This document shows positions 10,194 through 19,866 of a stretch of DNA of 64,000 nucleotides, one piece after another. A program made the position numbers and the translations under genes. Source of the stretch: Panorpa germanica (Eukaryota > Arthropoda > Insecta > Mecoptera > Panorpidae); assembly GCA_963678705.1 (NCBI GenBank), contig CAVMBN010000218.1:1-64000 (forward strand), given 5' to 3'. Within the stretch, counting starts at the first letter, position 1; every line of letters begins with the position of its first letter. The notes below the pieces were generated by a model. It worked only from the letters and a program-made list of their open reading frames with translations, was not told the origin of the DNA and did not search any database.

Positions 10194-10446
10194 TATTGAG
10201 GGTTCATGCACAGCTAAAGCAAAAGGAATTAAGAAAAATATTGTAAACAAATTCAATATTAAAGATTATGTAAATTGTTTATCTCAGAATAACATATTAT
10301 TGATCACAATGAATACCTTTAAATCGATTAAGCATACAATTTATACTCAAATGATAAGTAAAGTAGGTCTTAGTGGAAATGATAATAAAAGATATGTATT
10401 AACTGATGGTATAAGTACTTTAGCACATGGACATTATAAAATTTAG
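10180..10446 (+). CDS. polB: PolB C-terminal segment, +1 frame (88 aa)
   Basis: It starts with MYAID, which belongs directly after LRSK of the preceding frame; PolB relatives read LRSKMYA without a break. It contains KAKGIKK, DYVNCL, SGNDNKRYVL and the terminal STLAHGHYKI, the usual end of this family, where W is commoner at the first His. The overlap is produced by one extra A in the six-A run 10175-10180. It ends at TAG 10444-10446. It is not an independent gene. Confidence 0.8.
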   Translation: MYAIDIEGSCTAKAKGIKKNIVNKFNIKDYVNCLSQNNILLITMNTFKSIKHTIYTQMISKVGLSGNDNKRYVLTDGISTLAHGHYKI

Positions 10447-10904
10447 TACTAATTTTAAGTTAAGTTTAAGTTTTGTATAAATTTATATCTGTTTTAGTTA
10501 AGATAATTAAAATGTATATTTATATAACAATTGAAAAATAGCATATTTGTAAATAAATAATAATATATAAACACAAACCATTGAGTTTTATTATTATAAG
10601 ATTTAATGTTTTAATACATCCATATAAAATAAGATACACATATTTTATTAGTAATGTTTTGTTATATATAATTCTTATATGATTAACACTGGTCATAAGA
10701 GCTCTAATATATATGCATAGACATATTAATGTATGAGTATGCGTACATAAACTGGATGACAATTGTATACGTTATATGCAGGAGCAGTACCCAAATCAAT
10801 TCATTAGTGAATGCAGGCATGTCAAAAAAAACCAATATTTCATTTCTTATTATCATACCAACGTAATGGGAATGTAACTTGGAATATTGGAATAGTGGTG
10901 TAGG
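10447..10904. other. AT-rich 3' region of left PolB, no gene seen
   Basis: The stretch is A/T-rich and mirrored at 11413-11870 with very few mismatches (for example c versus a in the ccaatatttcatttc context near 10840). An 80-codon open frame on the other strand is low-complexity and shows no family feature. The region probably holds the 3' UTR. Confidence 0.6.
10552..10557 (+). terminator. Candidate polyadenylation signal AATAAA, left arm
   Basis: AATAAA occurs about 106 bp after the PolB stop codon, inside an AT-rich stretch. Position fits a 3' UTR. Chance occurrence is quite possible. Confidence 0.3.
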
Positions 10905-11030
10905 TTAGGTTACACACCCGCGGAGCGAGATTTAGTTTAGAGCCCAAACCCAGGCCCAGACCCCTACCCGGGCCACCCCACCCGGGTCCGCACCAGGACC
11001 CCCCGCCCCAATCTGTACCCCGTAAATAGT
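10905..11030. other. GC-rich block with TTAGG-like motif, left arm
   Basis: It begins at a TTAGGTTAGG-like motif (around 10902-10911) and continues through cgcggagcgag into a block of C runs (acccgggccacccc, ggaccccccgcccc). Composition is sharply different from the surrounding AT-rich DNA. It is mirrored at 11287-11412. It has no open frame of note. It could be a small insertion carried by the element or a structural spacer. Confidence 0.6.
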
Positions 11031-11105
11031 TTGAACGTAACTTGAACGTAATGGGAACGTAACTTGAACGTAATGGGAACGTAACTTGAACGTAACTTGA
11101 ACGTA
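11031..11105. repeat. 12-bp tandem repeats beside the centre, left
   Basis: Tandem 12-mers of two kinds, cttgaacgtaa-like and tgggaacgtaa-like, run up to the palindrome centre. The mirror array is 11212-11286. Each unit contains gaacgtaa. Confidence 0.85.
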
Positions 11106-11146
11106 GAGTATTTATTTTAGAATTACGTTCAAGTTACGTTCAAGTT
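11083..11146. repeat. Central hairpin 1 (23-bp stem, 18-nt loop)
   Basis: Stem 11083-11105 pairs perfectly with 11124-11146. The loop 11106-11123 is gagtatttattttagaat. The same loop recurs in the same orientation 77 bp downstream. Confidence 0.88.
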
Positions 11147-11211
11147 ATCATACCAACGTAACTTGAACGTAACTTGAACGTAGAGTATTTATTTTAGAAT
11201 TACGTTCAAGT
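11106..11211. other. Asymmetric centre of the palindrome (106 bp)
   Basis: Mirror pairing about 11158.5 holds up to 11105/11212 and then stops. Between them lie two direct copies of one hairpin loop, separated by atcataccaacgt. That spacer also occurs at the outer edge of the GC/12-bp block (10851-10863). The centre is therefore a direct duplication inside an inverted repeat, not a simple fold-back. Confidence 0.85.
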
Positions 11212-11223
11212 TACGTTCAAGTT
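11160..11223. repeat. Central hairpin 2 (23-bp stem, 18-nt loop)
   Basis: Stem 11160-11182 pairs with 11201-11223. Loop 11183-11200 is identical to the loop of hairpin 1 and in the same orientation. Confidence 0.88.
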
Positions 11224-11286
11224 ACGTTCAAGTTACGTTCCCATTACGTTCAAGTTACGTTCCCATTACGTTCAAGTTACGTTCAA
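11212..11286. repeat. 12-bp tandem repeats beside the centre, right
   Basis: Mirror image of 11031-11105, read as ttacgttcaag- and ttacgttccca-type units. Confidence 0.85.
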
Positions 11287-11412
11287 ACTATTTACGGGGT
11301 ACAGATTGGGGCGGGGGGTCCTGGTGCGGACCCGGGTGGGGTGGCCCGGGTAGGGGTCTGGGCCTGGGTTTGGGCTCTAAACTAAATCTCGCTCCGCGGG
11401 TGTGTAACCTAA
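11287..11412. other. GC-rich block with CCTAA-like motif, right arm
   Basis: Mirror image of 10905-11030, ending in gtaacctaacctacacc. The GC-rich sequence matches the left block base for base as far as I compared. Confidence 0.6.
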
Positions 11413-11870
11413 CCTACACCACTATTCCAATATTCCAAGTTACATTCCCATTACGTTGGTATGATAATAAGAAATTAAATATTGGTTTTTTTTGACATGC
11501 CTGCATTCACTAATGAATTGATTTGGGTACTGCTCCTGCATATAACGTATACAATTGTCATCCAGTTTATGTACGCATACTCATACATTAATATGTCTAT
11601 GCATATATATTAGAGCTCTTATGACCAGTGTTAATCATATAAGAATTATATATAACAAAACATTACTAATAAAATATGTGTATCTTATTTTATATGGATG
11701 TATTAAAACATTAAATCTTATAATAATAAAACTCAATGGTTTGTGTTTATATATTATTATTTATTTACAAATATGCTATTTTTCAATTGTTATATAAATA
11801 TACATTTTAATTATCTTAACTAAAACAGATATAAATTTATACAAAACTTAAACTTAACTTAAAATTAGTA
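11413..11870. other. AT-rich 3' region of right PolB, no gene seen
   Basis: Mirror of 10447-10904, close to identical. No protein-coding feature is recognisable. Confidence 0.6.
11760..11765 (-). terminator. Candidate polyadenylation signal, right arm
   Basis: Reverse complement of AATAAA, mirrored from 10552-10557, ~106 bp past the minus-strand PolB stop. Confidence 0.3.
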
Positions 11871-12137
11871 CTAAATTTTATAATGTCCATGTGCTAAAGT
11901 ACTTATACCATCAGTTAATACATATCTTTTATTATCATTTCCACTAAGACCTACTTTACTTATCATTTGAGTATAAATTGTATGCTTAATCGATTTAAAG
12001 GTATTCATTGTGATCAATAATATGTTATCCTGAGATAAACAATTTACATAATCTTTAATATTGAATTTGTTTACAATATTTTTCTTAATTCCTTTTGCTT
12101 TAGCTGTGCATGAACCCTCAATATCAATTGCATACAT
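11871..12137 (-). pseudogene. polB: PolB C-terminal segment, right arm (88 aa)
   Basis: Same as 10180-10446 except for a visible Asn-to-Asp change (SQNN to SQDN). It ends in HGHYKI. It is out of frame with the preceding segment because of the shared A insertion. Confidence 0.8.
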
Positions 12138-13764
12138 TTTTTGACCTTAACCCAACAAACTCCCAAATTATACTACCCGCGCATTCATCTTTCATTAAGC
12201 CTAATTTAGCTTTGTTCATTAAAGGTAATGAAAATTCATTATTAAATGGATAATTAGATGTATCAAATTTATCTAGATTACACTTAATATCGTCATATAT
12301 ATCATCTGTTTTAATTTGATATATTAATGAATCTGTATCTGTATACAACAATTTAGCATTACCTTTATAGATTTTTTTGATGAAATCATAATGAAAATCG
12401 TATATTAAAGTTTTTGATATATCAAGTACACTTAATCCTAAATACAATGGTTTATTATAAAAAACCTTAAGTTTTTGCATTTGAATAGCAACTAAGTTTT
12501 CATGAAATATAGAACAACTATGATAGTTTGGTTTACTTATAAGTGTATTAGCACCCATTTTTTTTCCTATATTATCCCAATGAGTTATTAACTTTACATC
12601 GACACGTTTATCTACATTTTCCATTGTTTTACCATAAACTGAATTATTCATTAATTTAAAAAAGTCTTTCTCAAATGCATTTGCAGAGTTCTTTTTTTTT
12701 AATGTATTTAGATCAATATAACTTTTTAACCAATCAGACTGTTCAAATTCCAAAATTCTATGAATTTTATATATTTTCAGATTATTTTTAAGACATTGCT
12801 TTAACGATCTATAGTGAAGCACATAATTATACTTGTTATTTAGATTTGGTATTAATTTAACGTCATTTGTTTTAATGCTAGGTGGTTTAATATTTTCGGC
12901 ACAGAAAGGTAGATCATTGTGTTCATCGTGCAAATAATTAGGATATCTTAAATTGACTTCTAATATATAACCAACGTCTGAGTTATCTTCAATAGCTTCT
13001 ACATTAAATGTTTGTAATTTATATGTATCTAACCATTTAAATCCCTCATGTGGTAAATATTGACTCATAGCCCAACCATATAAGTTATTTGCATCCCAAT
13101 ACAATAAATATTGAGAATCCTTATTTGAATCATAATTGGACATATATTTATTATTTGCAATTCCATGTCTGTGAGAGCATTGTGATATTCCACCTCTTAT
13201 ACCTTTTTTAATAAAATGTAACATATCAATATCTGTTAAAAGTTCTAATTCAATACTTGTATACTTTAACATAGCATCCCAAGAAAGTCCTGGTGCTGTA
13301 TAATATTGACAGGGATCTAAATTATATGTTTTATAGCACACATCTCGAAAATTTTCAAAAATATCTGTTAACAACAGAACATCGATCTTTAAATATAAGT
13401 CTGAATATTCCCCCAATGTTTTCATTTCAAATGCATACCAAACCATTTTGGCATGATTGTAATCATCGTCAGATATATTACAGCCATTAAGTGAGCTATA
13501 AAAATTATTTTGAGATGGCAACTCAGATTCATTAAGCATATCCCTACTATTTACATATTCATAAGGAAATACACCTTTACGTTTTAATAAATTGAAATGA
13601 TTTTCATTCGGATAGAATTTTTTTAATTCGAAAAATTGTTCTGATAATAAATTTTTTGCAAGTGTTTCTAAACTAGAATGCATAAATCGTAAAGAATCAA
13701 TAAATCTAAGTTTAATATAGCAGTTATGAACTTTATCATTTTTATCGACTTTTGATTCCACCAA
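12124..13764 (-). pseudogene. polB: PolB core, right arm (Exo III to motif C)
   Basis: It contains Exo III YLKID, motif A WDANNLYG, motif B NNSVYGKTMEN and motif C YTDTDS, all unchanged. Differences from the left arm include VES for VEL, YLLYWD for YLMYWD and KKKNS for KRKNS. The apparent start at 13764 is a TTG inside the gene, just after the stop at 13813, and has no biological meaning as a start. Confidence 0.82.
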
Positions 13765-13980
13765 AATATGTTTCGTAAAAGATATATACTTTTCCTTATT
13801 TTCTGGAATAACTTAAATTTTTTCACTATCATTACCTAATTCTTTTACAATTATATGGCTATCGTAATTACTTAAGTTATGGAATATGACAGGTATAAAC
13901 TTTGGAATTGTAAATTTTAAATTGCAATGATTATGAGCAGCTCCTCGGTAATTACCAGTTAAATGACAATGATCTAACAC
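13765..13980 (-). pseudogene. EndoVII/Exo II stretch between stops, right arm
   Basis: This 216-bp piece still encodes the HCHLTGNYRGAAHNHC part of the endonuclease-VII-like module and Exo II FHNLSNYD. It is isolated by TAA at 13981-13983 upstream and interrupted by TAA at 13813-13815. It also has Tyr-to-Asn in KELGYD. It is too short to stand out as an open frame. Confidence 0.75.
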
Positions 13981-14799
13981 TTAATCACCTTTGAGGATAC
14001 CTTCACAAATATGGCAAATAGAAGCTTCATCATATTCCTGTTTTTGCCAATCAGATAATTTATTTAAAGGCTTCACTTTATTTAAGATTTTATAAATTTG
14101 TTTAGCGTCTTCAGTTATTGTTTCAATAAATACTTTAACGCAAATAATACCTCTGTACGTAACAAACTTACTTAAGGAATCATTAAAGGAACATTTAATA
14201 TAATAAGCAAAAGAATATGGTTCATGAATTTGAATATTATTTGAAAATGATGTATTAGTATCAGGATAACAAGTACTAATGGGTTTTAATAATGTTTCAA
14301 AATCTCCATATATCACAAATGGAACGCGTAATTTATTCTTATAATTATCAAATTTTAAAATGTTTTGAGGTCTCATATTACCTAATTTATCTTTAGCCTT
14401 ATACTTAGAAGGAAGGATTGTATATATCTTATTGCAATCATATTCTAAATGTCTATTTAACTGATCTTCTGTGTTAAAAAATGAAAAGCATCCATCACAC
14501 AAAAATTGTTTACTAGTATGCTTAGTAAATTGACTTCTTATCAATCTTGACATATTTTTAATCCAACAATAATGTCCATTACTCAAATCTTCAATATACA
14601 ATAAATTAACATGTTGTTTCTTCTTCTTAGATGTATAATGCAACGGTCCCACAATGGAATTATTTTCAAGTCCATATACATTCACACTTATATCATTATT
14701 ATGCTCAAATGTTCTAATATCTTTTAATTTCATCGGTAATTTTATACCATTTGAATTAAGTACTTTTGAATAATGTGGATATGATGTAACTCTAGTCAT
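13981..14799 (-). pseudogene. Cys/His domain to start of EndoVII module, right arm (272 aa)
   Basis: It runs from MTRVTS through HYCWIKN and the fourth zinc finger, and continues without a break into the polymerase N-terminus with YGDFET and CHICEG. It stops at TAA in place of the Lys codon after KGD. This segment shows directly that the zinc-finger part and the polymerase were one reading frame, since the left-arm TGA is TTA here. Confidence 0.82.
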
Positions 14800-14814
14800 A
14801 CCTTTTGATGCTGG

Positions 14815-15711
14815 TTACAATGCTGAAGTTATAGCCCACATAAAGCAAGCTTGATCATTATTTACTACATTTACTATAGCCTTTTTATCTTTAACTTTCT
14901 TTGGTAAATCAATATAAGATGATCCCCGCAAAGGATTATATCTGTTAATATTTATTTCCAAATGCATTATTTCCTTAAGACTCCATCCTGAATCACGTTC
15001 TTGAAATTCTTCACTTTTTATTTTAATAACATTTCTAAAATTATTATATATTTCCTTTAGATCCATGGATTTATTAATCACTTTATTTTTAGTGTTAAAA
15101 GATTTTATATCAATTAATAACTCCGCATCTTTATTATATTTTACATATAAACCAAATAATTCAATATTTACTTTAATTGTAATAAATTCTTTAAAATACT
15201 TTTCCAATAATACGAATACTTTATTTTGAAAAAATATCATGTATTCTTTAATACTGTTAAACATTTCCTTAGTATGTAATCTATATGCCGCAATACGATT
15301 TTTAAATGCTGAAGTAATTTTTTGTATATCATTATCGCATTCTACATCTACACTTGCTAGTCTTTTATGCTCATTACTTCTATAATGATTATATAGATTT
15401 TTATTTAACACATTACTTTTGCATACATTGCACCAATCCGTAATTTTCTTTTTAGTTAATGAACTCTCAATTAACTCCGTTTTGGATCGTTTACTTAATA
15501 TTTCAGGTTCAGCATCCAATTTGCGTTTATTATTGCACTCAAATTCAATTTGATGTATTTTCAATAAATGATGAGTATAATTTCTTATATTTGTATATAT
15601 TAAACCACAATATTCACACAATAATTTATTTGAATTACAAGATACATTTTCATGACGTTTCAGATTATCCAATCTTGAAAACGACGTATTACACTCATTG
15701 CAGGTATACAT
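14815..15711 (-). pseudogene. N-terminal zinc-finger segment, right arm (298 aa)
   Basis: It carries the same three N-terminal fingers and VNNDQACFMWAI as the left arm, then TAA replaces Tyr299. Visible differences from the left arm are Lys111 to Arg and Phe to Leu in AEFLID. Confidence 0.8.
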
Positions 15712-15747
15712 CTCATAAATCTTTTTTTAACACTTATTATTTTCTTC

Positions 15748-15771
15748 TTATTATAAAAAAAATATTATATA
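15748..15771 (-). promoter_or_regulatory. Candidate TATA-type promoter of right PolB gene
   Basis: Mirror image of 6546-6569, upstream of the minus-strand start at 15711. Support is positional only. Confidence 0.25.
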
Positions 15772-15870
15772 TTTGCAGTTCTTTTTTCAACAGATGTTCT
15801 CATTCAACTGCATTCAACAATATTAAATAAAAAAATGTTAAATATATCTATTTAAGCAATAATCTTTGTG

Positions 15871-15930
15871 CATCTTCGGATATCATCGGCTATCATCGGC
15901 TATCATCGGCTATCTTCGGCTATCATCGTA
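15871..15930. repeat. 10-bp minisatellite, right arm
   Basis: Mirror of 6381-6446 with one 10-bp unit fewer. This accounts for the shift of the mirror sum from 22317 to 22307. Confidence 0.88.
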
Positions 15931-15961
15931 TATTTCTGTAAATACCATATGATATTTAAAG

Positions 15962-18900
15962 AACACATTTACAAGACATAAGTAAAAAAAATTTTAGTCA
16001 AAATGGCGGATTTAATTTCTAAAAAATAAAACTTTAAATATCTCGTAAACGGTTGAAGATATTGCATTTTTGATAAAAAATTTATCCCCCATCAGTACCA
16101 ACACCCTAACAGGAGAACACGTTTAGAAGACGAAAGTAAAAAAATTTTAGTCAAAATGGCGGATTTAATTTCTGAATAAATAAAATTTAAATATCTCGTA
16201 AACGGTTAAAGATATTGCATTTTTGATAAAAAATTTATCCCCCATCAGTACCAACACCCTAACAGGAGAACACGATTAGAAGACGAAAGTAAAAAAATTT
16301 TAGTCAAAATGGCGGATTTAATTTCTGAATAAATAAAATTTAAATATCTCGTAAACGATTGAAGATATTGCATTTTTGATAAAAAATTTATCCCCCATCA
16401 GTACCAATACCCTAACAGGAAAACACGTTTAGAAGACGAAAGTAAAAAAATTTTAGTCAAAATGGCGGATTTAATTTCTAAAAAATAAAACTTTAAATAT
16501 CTCGTAAACGATTGAAGATATTGCATTTTTGATAAAAAATTTATCCCCCATCAGTACCAATACCCTAACAGGAGAACACGTTTAGAAGACGAAAGTAAAA
16601 AAATTTTAGTCAAAATGGCGGATTTAATTTCTAAAAAATAAAACTTTAAATATCTCGTAAACGATTGAAGATATTGCATTTTTGATAAAAAAATTATCCC
16701 CCATCAGTACCAACACCCTAACAGGAGAACACGTTTAGAAGACGAAAGTAAAAAAATTTTAGTCAAAATGGCGGATTTAATTTCTAAAAAATAAAACTTT
16801 AAATATCTCGTAAACGATTGAAGATATTGCATTTTTGATAAAAAATTTATCCCCCATCAGTACCAATACCCTAACAGGAGAACACGTTTAGAAGACGAAA
16901 ACAAAAAAATTTTAGTCAAAATGGCGGATTTAATTTCTAAAAAATAAAACTTTAAATATCTCGTAAACGATTGAAGATATTGCATTTTTGATAAAAAAAT
17001 TATCCCCCATCAGTACCAACACCCTAACAGGAGAACACGTTTAGAAGACGAAAGTAAAAAAATTTTAGTCAAAATGGCGGATTTAATTTCTAAAAAATAA
17101 AACTTTAAATATCTCGTAAACGGTTGAAGATATTGCATTTTTGATAAAAAAATTATCCCCCATCAGTACCAACACCCTAACAGGAGAACACGTTTAGAAG
17201 ACAAAAGTAAAAAAATTTTAGTCAAAATGGCGGATTTAATTTCTAAAAAATAAAACTTTAAATATCTCGTAAACGATTGAAGATATTGCATTTTTGATAA
17301 AAAATTTATCCCCCATCAGTACCAATACCCTAACAGGAGAACACGTTTAGAAGACGAAAGTAAAAAAATTTTAGTCAAAATGGCGGATTTAATTTCTAAA
17401 AAATAAAACTTTAAATATCTCGTAAACGATTGAAGATATTGCATTTTTGATAAAAAAATTATCCCCCATCAGTACCAACACCCTAACAGGAGAACACGTT
17501 TAGAAGACGAAAGTAAATAAATTTTAGTCAAAATGGCGGATTTAATTTCTAAAAAATAAAACTTTAAATATCTCGTAAACGATTGAAGATATTGCATTTT
17601 TGATAAAAAATTTATCCCCCATCAGTACCAATACCCTAACAGGAGAACACGTTTAGAAGACGAAAACAAAAAAATTTTAGTCAAAATGGCGGATTTAATT
17701 TCTAAAAAATAAAACTTTAAATATCTCGTAAACGATTGAAGATATTGCATTTTTGATAAAAAAATTATCCCCCATCAGTACCAACACCCTAACAGGAGAA
17801 CACGTTTAGAAGACGAAAGTAAAAAAATTTTAGTCAAAATGGCGGATTTAATTTCTAAAAAATAAAACTTTAAATATCTCGTAAACGGTTGAAGATATTG
17901 CATTTTTGATAAAAAAATTATCCCCCATCAGTACCAACACCCTAACAGGAGAACACGTTTAGAAGACGAAAGTAAAAAAATTTTAGTCAAAATGGCGGAT
18001 TTAATTTCTAAAAAATAAAACTTTAAATATCTCGTAAACGGTTGAAGATATTGCATTTTTGATAAAAAATTTATCCCCCATCAGTACCAATACCCTAACA
18101 GGAGAACACGTTTAGAAGACGAAAGTAAAAAAATTTTAGTCAAAATGGCGGATTTAATTTCTAAAAAATAAAACTTTAAATATCTCGTAAACGATTGAAG
18201 ATATTGCATTTTTGATAAAAAAATTATCCCCCATCAGTACCAACACCCTAACAGGAGAACACGTTTAGAAGACGAAAGTAAAAAAAATTTAGTCAAAATG
18301 GCGGATTTAATTTCTAAAAAATAAAACTTTAAATATCTCGTAAACGGTTGAAGATATTGCATTTTTGATAAAAAAATTATCCCCCATCAGTACCAACACC
18401 CTAACAGGAGAACACGTTTAGAAGACGAAAGTAAAAAAATTTTAGTCAAAATGGCGGATTTAATTTCTAAAAAATAAAACTTTAAATATCTCGTAAACGG
18501 TTGAAGATATTGCATTTTTTGATAAAAAATTTATCCCCCATCAGTACCAATACCCTAACAGGAGAACACGTTTAGAAGACGAAAGTAAAAAAATTTTAGT
18601 CAAAATGGCGGATTTAATTTCTAAAAAATAAAACTTTAAATATCTCGTAAACGATTGAAGATATTGCATTTTTGATAAAAAAATTATCCCCCATCAGTAC
18701 CAACACCCTAACAGGAGAACACGTTTAGAAGACGAAAGTAAAAAAATTTTAGTCAAAATGGCGGATTTAATTTCTAAAAAATAAAACTTTAAATATCTCG
18801 TAAACGGTTGAAGATATTGCATTTTTGATAAAAAAATTATCCCCCATCAGTACCAACATCCTAACAGGAGAACACGTTTAGAAGACGAAAGTAAAAAAAT

Positions 18901-19532
18901 TTTAGTCAAAATGGCGGATTTAATTTCTAAAAAATAAAACTTTAAATATCTCGTAAACGGTTGAAGATATTGCATTTTTGATAAAAAATTTATCCCCCAT
19001 CAGTACCAATACCCTAACAGGAGAACACGTTTAGAAGACGAAAGTAAAAAATTTTTAGTCAAAATGGCGGATTTAATTTCTAAAAAATAAAACTTTAAAT
19101 ATCTCGTAAACGGTTGAAGATATTGCATTTTTGATAAAAAATTTATCCCCCATCAGTACCAATACCCTAACAGGAGAACACGTTTAGAAGACGAAAGTAA
19201 AAAAAATTTTAGTCAAAATGGCGGATTTAATTTCTAAAAAATAAAACTTTAAATATCTCGTAAACGGTTGAAGATATTGCATTTTTGATAAAAAAATTAT
19301 CCCCCATCAGTACCAACACCCTAACAGGAGAACACGTTTAGAAGACGAAAGTAAAAAAATTTTAGTCAAAATGGCGGATTTAATTTCTAAAAAATAAAAC
19401 TTTAAATATCTCGTAAACGGTTGAAGATATTGCATTTTTGATAAAAAATTTATCCCCCATCAGTACCAATACCCTAACAGGAGAACATGTTTAGAAGACG
19501 AAAGTAAAAAAAATTTAACTAAATTGACATAT
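15962..19532. repeat. 153-bp subterminal tandem array, right (about 23 copies)
   Basis: Inverted relative to the left array. ggcggatttaatttct anchors run from 16005 to 19373 at ~153-bp steps (22 intervals versus 18 on the left). The four extra units explain most of the 603-bp difference in arm length. Units with the ttctgaataaataaa variant lie near 16170 and 16330. Confidence 0.93.
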
Positions 19533-19812
19533 TTTATTTCTGAGAAAAATAAAACATAAAACGTACGTGTATTATAATTCTATTATTATAACATTACATA
19601 TAATTATATACCAATAAATATTATTCTGGAACACCCTATTCCAAGCATAAATCTTCAATTATTTCAATAATTTCATATATTTCATATACTGGCAACCCTT
19701 TTTAGACACCTTGTATTTACTCTCCTATACTAATAACATGGGACGTACGTCGCTTACCTATACTTAAATTCCCTCCCATGGGAGGTTCCAGAACATACAC
19801 AAACCCTCTATT
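19533..19812 (-). repeat. Terminal inverted repeat, unique outer part, right
   Basis: Pairs with 3108-3387. It carries cctcccatgggagg at 19772-19785 and ends ccctctatt, giving one mismatch to the left end at the second base. Confidence 0.88.
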
Positions 19813-19818
19813 AAGGTC
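19813..19818. other. Target-site duplication AAGGTC, right copy
   Basis: Followed by acttggccaccgg, the normal continuation of the satellite monomer. Removing 3108-19818 restores a 1,586-bp M2. Confidence 0.85.
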
Positions 19819-19866
19819 ACTTGGCCACCGGACATCAACAAAGGCACACTGAATTTCTATAAATAT
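19819..19866. repeat. Satellite monomer M2, last 48 bp
   Basis: Completes M2 (1,538 + 48 = 1,586 bp). Confidence 0.93.

Larger units (their letters stand above)
6606..10446 (+). pseudogene. Left-arm zinc-finger/EndoVII/PolB fusion gene, broken
   Basis: A single gene of about 1,279 codons is inferred from the continuous homology-like order of domains: zinc fingers, a Cys/His domain, a further finger, the Exo I region, an endonuclease-VII-like module, the PolB palm motifs and a PolB C-terminus. Two lesions break it: an in-frame TGA at 7932-7934, which is TTA in the right arm, and one extra A in the run 10175-10180, shared with the right arm. Enzymes of this class replicate protein-primed linear elements. 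The gene reads toward the palindrome centre. With only two lesions it is the better-preserved copy, but its Exo I glutamate is replaced by lysine. Confidence 0.82.
11871..15711 (-). pseudogene. Right-arm zinc-finger/EndoVII/PolB fusion gene, multiply broken
   Basis: Mirror copy of 6606-10446 on the minus strand, the same length to the base. It shares the extra A in the homopolymer (12137-12142). Private lesions are TAA at 14815-14817 (Tyr in the left arm), TAA at 13981-13983 (Lys in the left arm) and TAA at 13813-13815 (Glu in the left arm). It is intact where the left copy has its TGA (Leu), and it keeps Exo I as YGDFET with the catalytic Glu. Roughly 16 amino-acid differences between the copies and few silent ones were noticed by eye, which suggests neutral decay after the arms separated. 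Confidence 0.85.
3108..19812. mobile_element. Palindromic Polinton-like element with PolB in both arms (16,705 bp)
   Basis: The whole insert is an inverted repeat. Mirror positions sum to 22317 in the inner arms (6450-11105 with 11212-15867) and to 22920 in the outer ends. The offset comes from array copy-number differences. The left end begins AGTAGAGGG; the right end read inward begins AATAGAGGG. AAGGTC is duplicated outside both ends. Polinton features are the 6-bp duplication, a 5'-AG terminus on the left, long inverted ends, ~16 kb length and a DNA_pol_B_2-type polymerase. The two polymerase genes converge on the centre. No integrase, ATPase, protease or capsid gene is visible, so mobility would have needed factors in trans. 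Arms differ by scattered substitutions, stops and repeat copy number, which argues against a simple read-through assembly artefact. Polinton relationship: fairly sure. Mechanism: inferred. Confidence 0.85.

Noticed and set aside
10520..10762. 80-codon frame in each arm (also 11555-11797)
   Set aside because: Low-complexity, Ile/Tyr/Leu-rich translation of AT-rich 3' sequence; conserved between arms only because the DNA is.
10902..10911. TTAGG-like motif as a telomere or interstitial telomere array
   Set aside because: Only about two imperfect repeats; too short.
12124..13764. Start at 13764 as a separate polymerase gene start
   Set aside because: The first codon is TTG in the middle of the PolB sequence, immediately downstream of a nonsense mutation.
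3108..19812. The palindrome as an assembly or read-chimera artefact
   Set aside because: Arms differ by private stops, substitutions and repeat copy numbers (19 versus 23; one 10-bp unit), the centre is asymmetric, and a target duplication flanks the outer ends. Not fully excluded without reads.
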